From an uncultured Chloroflexota bacterium (lineage in GTDB: Bacteria; Chloroflexota; Chloroflexia; Thermomicrobiales; UBA6265): 64,000 bases of DNA. The notes under the pieces are model-generated. The model made no database searches and was not told the origin of the DNA. It worked only from the letters and a program-made list of their open reading frames with translations. The stretch covers positions 186,001 to 250,000 of the forward strand of contig CALGSZ010000105.1 of NCBI GenBank assembly GCA_937901745.1. Reading direction: 5' to 3'. This document shows, piece by piece, positions 59,336 through 64,000 of the stretch. Every line of letters starts with the position of its first letter. Position 1 is the stretch's first letter. Position numbers and translations under genes: made by a program.

Positions 59336-60802
59336 ATGTCGTACGGAAATATCTGTCTTCATTGCTGGAAACCGATGGACCGCAATGCACTCGTTTGTCC
59401 TTCGTGCGGGAAACCCGCCCGTCCACTCGCCGCTACGCCTGACGCCGAGGAGCAGCAGGGCGCCCGGACGGGGCCGGACGCGCCAGGCATGCATTCACCA
59501 AACGCGCGCTGGCTGCAAGCTTCCGCCATGTCCGAAGTCATCGCTCCCCCTAATGCCGGTAGCTCGGCGGCGAAGGAGATCCCCGAAGCACGTCAGTCGG
59601 ATTCCCGCCAGCCAAGCCTAGTCACTTTGGCCACGGTCTTCACCACCACCTTAGTTCTGGTGTTAGCCGTACTTTTCCTGCGCGAAAACGTGCTCTCCTC
59701 CAATGCCTCTTCCGATGCCCCCGGCACGCCAAGCCAGACCAGTCACGTCGCGAATGCGACGGCCGACACGCTGGCTGGCACAGCTGCCGCCGGGCTTGCC
59801 GCGGTGGACGCCACCGCGCTGCCCGACAACGCATCACCCAACGGGGGTGGCACCCACGACACTGGCGATCTGTCATGCGCGGGCATGAAAGATTACGAAT
59901 CCGAGATCCAGGATTGGTGGGATGGACTCCAGTCTGAGGCTTTGGCCGCTATGGGCGGTCGCTCTCTCGATGAGGACCACATGCCAACAAGCGAGGAAAT
60001 CGGAAAGGTCGGCGAGATTGCGCGAGATTACGCCTATCGCCTTGATGACATCACCGTGCCTGAGTCAGCGAAGGGGTTTCACAGCGAACTGCGGAGATAT
60101 TTCCTCCTCAGCAGTGACGTGCTGATTGCAATGAGAGAAGGGGGATTCTTCGCCGGTCTGGCTTACAGCGAGCAATTGGATGCGCAAGAGGCTCGCCTGG
60201 ATGAGCTAGCGGCCGCGATTGAGGAAGCGTGCGACGTCGCGATTCACGACCATGACGGCGATGACAAGCTCGAGAAGGGATGGGGGCAGCCGACGCCAAC
60301 GCCAACCCTGGCGCCGACGTCCACTCCCGAGCCGACGCCGACCCCGCTCAACGACAACGGAGGCACCCGGACCAATCCGATTCCTTTCGGGGAATCCGCC
60401 GCCTTGGGCAACGGCTGGCGGCTGTCCGTGGAAGCCGTTGACTTCAACGCGACAGATGTGATTCTTGCCGAGAGCTCCTTCAATGAGCCGCCACCGCCTG
60501 ACCACCGCTACGTGCTGGTGACCGTCCGCGCGACATATGAGGGGCCGGAAGAATCCGCGTCGGTGCTCGGGGATGTCCGCCTGAAAGCGGTCGGCGCCTC
60601 GGCGCTGGCATACTCGACGTCGGACGCCGATTGCGGCGCGGTCCCCAACGACGCCTCGAGTGCGCCCGAGGTGTTCGCCGGCGGGACCGTCACGGTCAAC
60701 TACTGCTGGTCCGTGCCCGTCCAGGACGTCGAGTCGCTCGTCATCTTTGCCGATCCCTCGTTCAGCGATGGACAGCGCGTCTTCTTCGCGCTCCGTCCTT
60801 AG
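59336..60802 (+). CDS. Zinc-ribbon, membrane-anchored protein with C-terminal DUF4352-like domain
   Basis: A 488-residue protein. Residues 7-24 form a zinc ribbon (CLHC...CPSCG). A single membrane helix lies at about 100-122. The outside part has a helical domain with YESEIQDWWDGLQSEALAA (about 185-310), an Asp/His-rich stretch, a Pro/Thr linker (about 320-340) and a beta-sandwich end (about 345-488, YVLVTVRATYEG...) like DUF4352/telokin-type immunoglobulin folds. AAAGGA lies 10 bases before ATG 59336. The cytoplasmic ribbon plus outside domain suggests a sensor or envelope protein; function unknown. Confidence 0.65.
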   Translation: MSYGNICLHCWKPMDRNALVCPSCGKPARPLAATPDAEEQQGARTGPDAPGMHSPNARWLQASAMSEVIAPPNAGSSAAKEIPEARQSDSRQPSLVTLATVFTTTLVLVLAVLFLRENVLSSNASSDAPGTPSQTSHVANATADTLAGTAAAGLAAVDATALPDNASPNGGGTHDTGDLSCAGMKDYESEIQDWWDGLQSEALAAMGGRSLDEDHMPTSEEIGKVGEIARDYAYRLDDITVPESAKGFHSELRRYFLLSSDVLIAMREGGFFAGLAYSEQLDAQEARLDELAAAIEEACDVAIHDHDGDDKLEKGWGQPTPTPTLAPTSTPEPTPTPLNDNGGTRTNPIPFGESAALGNGWRLSVEAVDFNATDVILAESSFNEPPPPDHRYVLVTVRATYEGPEESASVLGDVRLKAVGASALAYSTSDADCGAVPNDASSAPEVFAGGTVTVNYCWSVPVQDVESLVIFADPSFSDGQRVFFALRP

Positions 60803-60963
60803 CGCCGTCACACGACGAGGTGCGGCAGCTCGAGCATAGTGGCCGGCTCGCAATCCGTTTGGCACAGTTTTCATTGGCTCCGAGCAGGCCGCTCGTGAAC
60901 GAGCCGTGAACGAGCGCGGGAACCGGACGCCCACGATCATGATCGTTGAGATCGAGGATGGCG

Positions 60964-61287
60964 ATGGTGAAAACGACACCGATCTACGAACCGCACGCGT
61001 TCGCCGGGCAGGACCAGGCGCAAGTGCGAGAAGCGGTCCGGCGAGACGGCTGGGATCCGCTGCTGGTCAGCGATCCACCGGGCGCCGTCTATCCGCCGCA
61101 TCAGCACGCGGAAGCCAAGCTCCTCGCCTTTCTGGCCGGCAGCATGGAGGTCAAGGTCGGCGGGGCGGTCTATCGCTGCCTGCCGGGCGACAAGCTGATC
61201 ATCCCCGGCGGGGTGGAGCACGCCGCGCTCGTCGGCCCGGAGGGATGTGTCTTCTTCTGGAGCGAGCAGCTACGGGAAGTGCGGTGA
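60964..61287 (+). CDS. Small cupin-domain protein
   Basis: A 107-residue cupin: metal motif HQHAEAKLLAFLAG, then GAVYRCLPGDKLIIPGGVEHAA with the second His motif. All four usual ligand positions (His, His, Glu, His) seem occupied. ATG 60964 follows GAGG by 6 bases; ATG 60958 is an alternative. It overlaps the acylphosphatase gene by 4 bp, so the two are translated together. Confidence 0.75.
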   Translation: MVKTTPIYEPHAFAGQDQAQVREAVRRDGWDPLLVSDPPGAVYPPHQHAEAKLLAFLAGSMEVKVGGAVYRCLPGDKLIIPGGVEHAALVGPEGCVFFWSEQLREVR

Positions 61288-61553
61288 TCGCGCATCTGAC
61301 GATACGGGTGCACGGCCTGGTGCAAGGCGTCAACTACCGGCAGAGCGCCCGCCAAGAGGCAAAGCGTCTCGGGCTTACCGGCTTCGCGCGGAACGAGCCC
61401 GACGGTACAGTCTTGATCGAAGTCGAGGGGGATCCGGCGGCCATCGAGCAATTTGTGGACTGGTGCCGGATAGGACCGCCGCACGCTCGCGTGGAGCGGA
61501 TCGAGACCCAACCGGGCCCGGTGGTGGGCTATACCGGCTTCGCCCGGATGTAA
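61284..61553 (+). CDS. acyP: Acylphosphatase
   Basis: An 89-residue acylphosphatase hydrolysing carboxyl-phosphate bonds. The phosphate loop VQGVNYR carries the catalytic Arg, and GFARNEPDGTV carries the catalytic Asn. Overall length is typical (about 90). GTG 61284 overlaps the cupin stop codon. Family identity is clear; the physiological substrate is not. Confidence 0.9.
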   Translation: MIAHLTIRVHGLVQGVNYRQSARQEAKRLGLTGFARNEPDGTVLIEVEGDPAAIEQFVDWCRIGPPHARVERIETQPGPVVGYTGFARM

Positions 61554-61572
61554 CCCCCGACCGGAGCGTTGC

Positions 61573-61623
61573 TTGCATCGCGGGTGACGGACTCGCATAA
61601 TGGAGTTGTTTGTAAAGAACTCC
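61573..61623 (+). promoter_or_regulatory. Promoter with inverted repeat upstream of DUF4395/thioredoxin genes
   Basis: TTGCAT (61573-61578), a 17-base spacer and CATAAT (61596-61601). Directly after it, GGAGTT (61602-61607) and AACTCC (61618-61623) are inverted repeats 10 bases apart, over the expected transcription start: an operator or a leader hairpin. ATG 61647 follows 23 bases later. Confidence 0.55.
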
Positions 61624-61646
61624 TTTACTCCCCGAGGAGGCATTGA

Positions 61647-62114
61647 ATGTCCGTCGCTTCCGCTCCGGCCGCATCGCCCCTCGTCGATGCCAACGGCCTG
61701 CGCACCAATCAGGCGCTCATCGTCGGCTTCGTCGCGCTCGCCTTCGTCCTCGGCGACGCCGCGGGCGCCTGGCTCCTTCTCGCCGTAGCTATCTCCCTCG
61801 CCATCGGCGCCGCCAGACCGGGCTTCGGCCCGTTCCAGCTCTTCTATCGGCGCGTCCTCCGCGCACTCGGCCTCGTCCCGGCTCGACCGCGCCCGGACGA
61901 TCCGGCGCCGCACCGCTTCGCCCAGGCGCTCGGCGCCACGGTGCTGACCATCGCGGCTGTCGCGATCCTGGCCGGAGCGAGCGCGGTCGGCTGGATCCTT
62001 GCCTGGGTCGTCGTCGCCCTGGCGCTGACGAACCTCCTTTTCGGCTTTTGCGCCGGCTGCTTCCTCTTCTTCCAGATCCGGCGCCTGGCACGCGGCTCGC
62101 GAGGCGCGGCATGA
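61647..62114 (+). CDS. DUF4395 membrane protein
   Basis: A 155-residue protein with four hydrophobic segments. The DUF4395 marks are DANGLRTNQALIVGFVAL near the start and LLFGFCAGCFLFFQIRRL near the end, with two Cys within the last membrane helix. In many actinobacteria and Chloroflexota this family is paired with a thioredoxin-like protein and sulfur-transfer genes. CGAGGAGG lies 7 bases before ATG 61647. Overlaps the thioredoxin-like gene by 4 bp. Confidence 0.85.
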   Translation: MSVASAPAASPLVDANGLRTNQALIVGFVALAFVLGDAAGAWLLLAVAISLAIGAARPGFGPFQLFYRRVLRALGLVPARPRPDDPAPHRFAQALGATVLTIAAVAILAGASAVGWILAWVVVALALTNLLFGFCAGCFLFFQIRRLARGSRGAA

Positions 62115-62512
62115 GCGACCGGCTTCTCCTCGCGCTCGTCATCCTCGGCGCGGTGACCGCCGCCGGCGCCATCGTCCAAGCGGCGTTGCTGCGACAGCGA
62201 GAGCGTCTGCGCCAAACGGTGAAACTCCCCTCCGAGGCGGCCACCCGGCCACGGATCATCGCCTTTTCCGGCCCTGGCTGCGCCGCGTGCCGCACCCAAC
62301 GGCATATCCTTGAGCAGATCGCGGCCGAGCTGGGTGATCGGCTGGCGATCGAGCAGGTAGACGCGGCAGCGCAGCCGGACCTCGCGCGCCGCCTCGGCGT
62401 CATGGTCGTTCCGACGACGGTCGTCGCCGCGCCGGATGGCCGCATCATCGCGATCAACGGCGGACTTGCCGACGCCCAGCGTCTCCGAGAACAGCTTGCC
62501 ACGGCCGCCTAG
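62111..62512 (+). CDS. Membrane-anchored thioredoxin-like protein
   Basis: A 133-residue protein: one N-terminal membrane helix (about 4-25), then a thioredoxin fold with FSGPGCAACRTQ (CxxC = CAAC) near residue 54 and VMVVPTTVV with the cis-proline. The ATGA overlap with the DUF4395 gene argues for joint function, perhaps passing electrons or sulfur to the membrane Cys pair of DUF4395 (inference). Confidence 0.85.
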   Translation: MSDRLLLALVILGAVTAAGAIVQAALLRQRERLRQTVKLPSEAATRPRIIAFSGPGCAACRTQRHILEQIAAELGDRLAIEQVDAAAQPDLARRLGVMVVPTTVVAAPDGRIIAINGGLADAQRLREQLATAA

Positions 62513-62538
62513 GCCGAATTCACGAGAGGAGCAAGATC

Positions 62539-63075
62539 GTGACAGTCACGCAGACGTTGCGCGAGCGGCAAGCCCCGCTCAAGGAGCGATATCAGCAGGA
62601 TCCAGAATCGGCGCGGCTGACGATCACCGTCCGCAGCACGACATCCGGCGATGACCCGACCCGGTCTAGGATCACGACCGAGGCCGGCGGCGGCGTCAGC
62701 TGGGACGTCGGCGCGCACCCCTACGCCGGCGGAGTCGGCGACGTCCCCTGCTCCGGCGATCTCTTGCTCGCATCGCTGGCGGCCTGTCAGGAGATCACCC
62801 TGCGAATGGTCGCCGCCGCGATGGGGATTACGCTCAAGAAAGTGGACGTGACCGTCCACGGCGACATGGACTTTCGGGGAACGATGGGGATCGATCCGGA
62901 GACGCCGGTCGGATTCCAGCGCATCCGCACCGAGGTGCGAATCGTCGCCGACGCCCCGCCGGAGCGCCTGGAGCGGCTCAAGCAGCGCGCCGAGCGCTAC
63001 TGCGTCGTCGCCTCGACCCTGCGACAATCTCCCGTGATGGAATTGTCGTTCGCCGCCGAGCCGCCGGCTGAGTAA
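62539..63075 (+). CDS. OsmC-family peroxiredoxin-like protein
   Basis: A 178-residue OsmC/Ohr-type protein. The two peroxidatic/resolving Cys lie in SLAACQEITLRMV and in RYCVVASTL, as in the family, which reduces organic hydroperoxides or handles persulfides. GTG 62539 has GAGAGGAG 8 bases upstream. It is the third gene of the thiol cluster and directly precedes the sulfhydrylase leader. Confidence 0.87.
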   Translation: MTVTQTLRERQAPLKERYQQDPESARLTITVRSTTSGDDPTRSRITTEAGGGVSWDVGAHPYAGGVGDVPCSGDLLLASLAACQEITLRMVAAAMGITLKKVDVTVHGDMDFRGTMGIDPETPVGFQRIRTEVRIVADAPPERLERLKQRAERYCVVASTLRQSPVMELSFAAEPPAE

Positions 63076-63114
63076 GCGCACGACTCGCGCGGCAAGGGCG
63101 ATCAGTAGGGGGTG

Positions 63115-63173
63115 GGGATTCTGGCAGGCTCCGGGGATTCTCAACGTCGCGCGCAACGCCTGCCACGAATCCC
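63115..63173 (+). ncRNA. Structured leader before sulfhydrylase gene (bistable hairpin candidate)
   Basis: Two stacked 7-bp stems, GGGATTC/GAATCCC and GGCAGGC/GCCTGCC, enclose a 28-base loop. GGGGATTCT occurs twice, at 63114-63122 and 63133-63141, so either copy can pair with GAATCCC. No match to SAM-I or SAH riboswitch consensus was seen. Confidence 0.45.
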
Positions 63174-63216
63174 GGCTGCCGATCTCGGCTCGGTGCTGCT
63201 CTGGAGGTGATGACCC

Positions 63217-64000
<784 letters not shown>

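Overview
The window is high-GC DNA with densely packed genes, frequent GTG/TTG starts, 4-bp start/stop overlaps and proteins rich in Thr/Pro/Glu linkers. The gene mix includes three sugar ABC systems with twin-arginine binding proteins, an LPxTG surface protein and a sortase in what looks like a monoderm cell, a probable PPi-type phosphofructokinase, an Mrp antiporter operon and a sunset-domain protein. This suggests a Chloroflexota member near Thermomicrobia (Sphaerobacter-like). That placement is inference; no rRNA or tRNA lies in the window to confirm it.

Layout. 1-7.7 kb: the 3' end of argS, arginase, a membrane-anchored sunset protein, NAD(P)HX epimerase, a class V aminotransferase, a cupin, mnmA and a small membrane protein. 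7.7-13.1 kb: a hypothetical protein, then a LacI-controlled MalEFG-like sugar importer without its ATPase. 13.1-16.5 kb: YjbR-like, a small membrane protein, a secreted beta-propeller and a solitary solute-binding protein without a signal peptide. 16.8-22 kb: a ribose/xylose-type importer (permease, exported mutarotase, binding protein, double ATPase). 22-30 kb: a protein resembling phage DNA-hypermodification enzymes, then a sugar or sugar-acid locus (SDR, GntR/FCD regulator, half-size ATPase, permease, binding protein, enolase-superfamily enzyme, amidotransferase-like protein). 30-42.7 kb: a MecA-like penicillin-binding protein, a sortase, an ArsR regulator, FluC, a duplicated secreted protein, MidA-type methyltransferase, an LPxTG protein and a HAD phosphatase.

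42.7-48.2 kb: an Mrp Na+/H+ antiporter operon mnhABCDE, without F and G, preceded by a leader that contains an intrinsic terminator. 48.2-56.3 kb: a second enolase-superfamily enzyme, MFS transporter, YfhO-like membrane protein, two small stress-like proteins, phosphofructokinase and a HicB-DinB fusion. 56.3-58.9 kb: modA-modB followed by a winged-helix regulator, with a 17-bp palindrome upstream of modA and no modC. 59.3-64 kb: a zinc-ribbon membrane protein, cupin plus acylphosphatase, and a thiol/sulfur group (DUF4395, thioredoxin-like, OsmC, then O-acetylhomoserine sulfhydrylase, cut by the window end).

The most interesting non-coding signals are the mnhA leader (42804-43033), the leader before the sulfhydrylase (63115-63173), two probable leaderless promoters (37107 and 50793), operator-like palindromes at the lacI, gntR, DUF4395 and modA genes, and hairpins lying just before or after the binding-protein genes of the ABC operons. 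No CRISPR array, tRNA, rRNA, prophage or transposase gene was seen.
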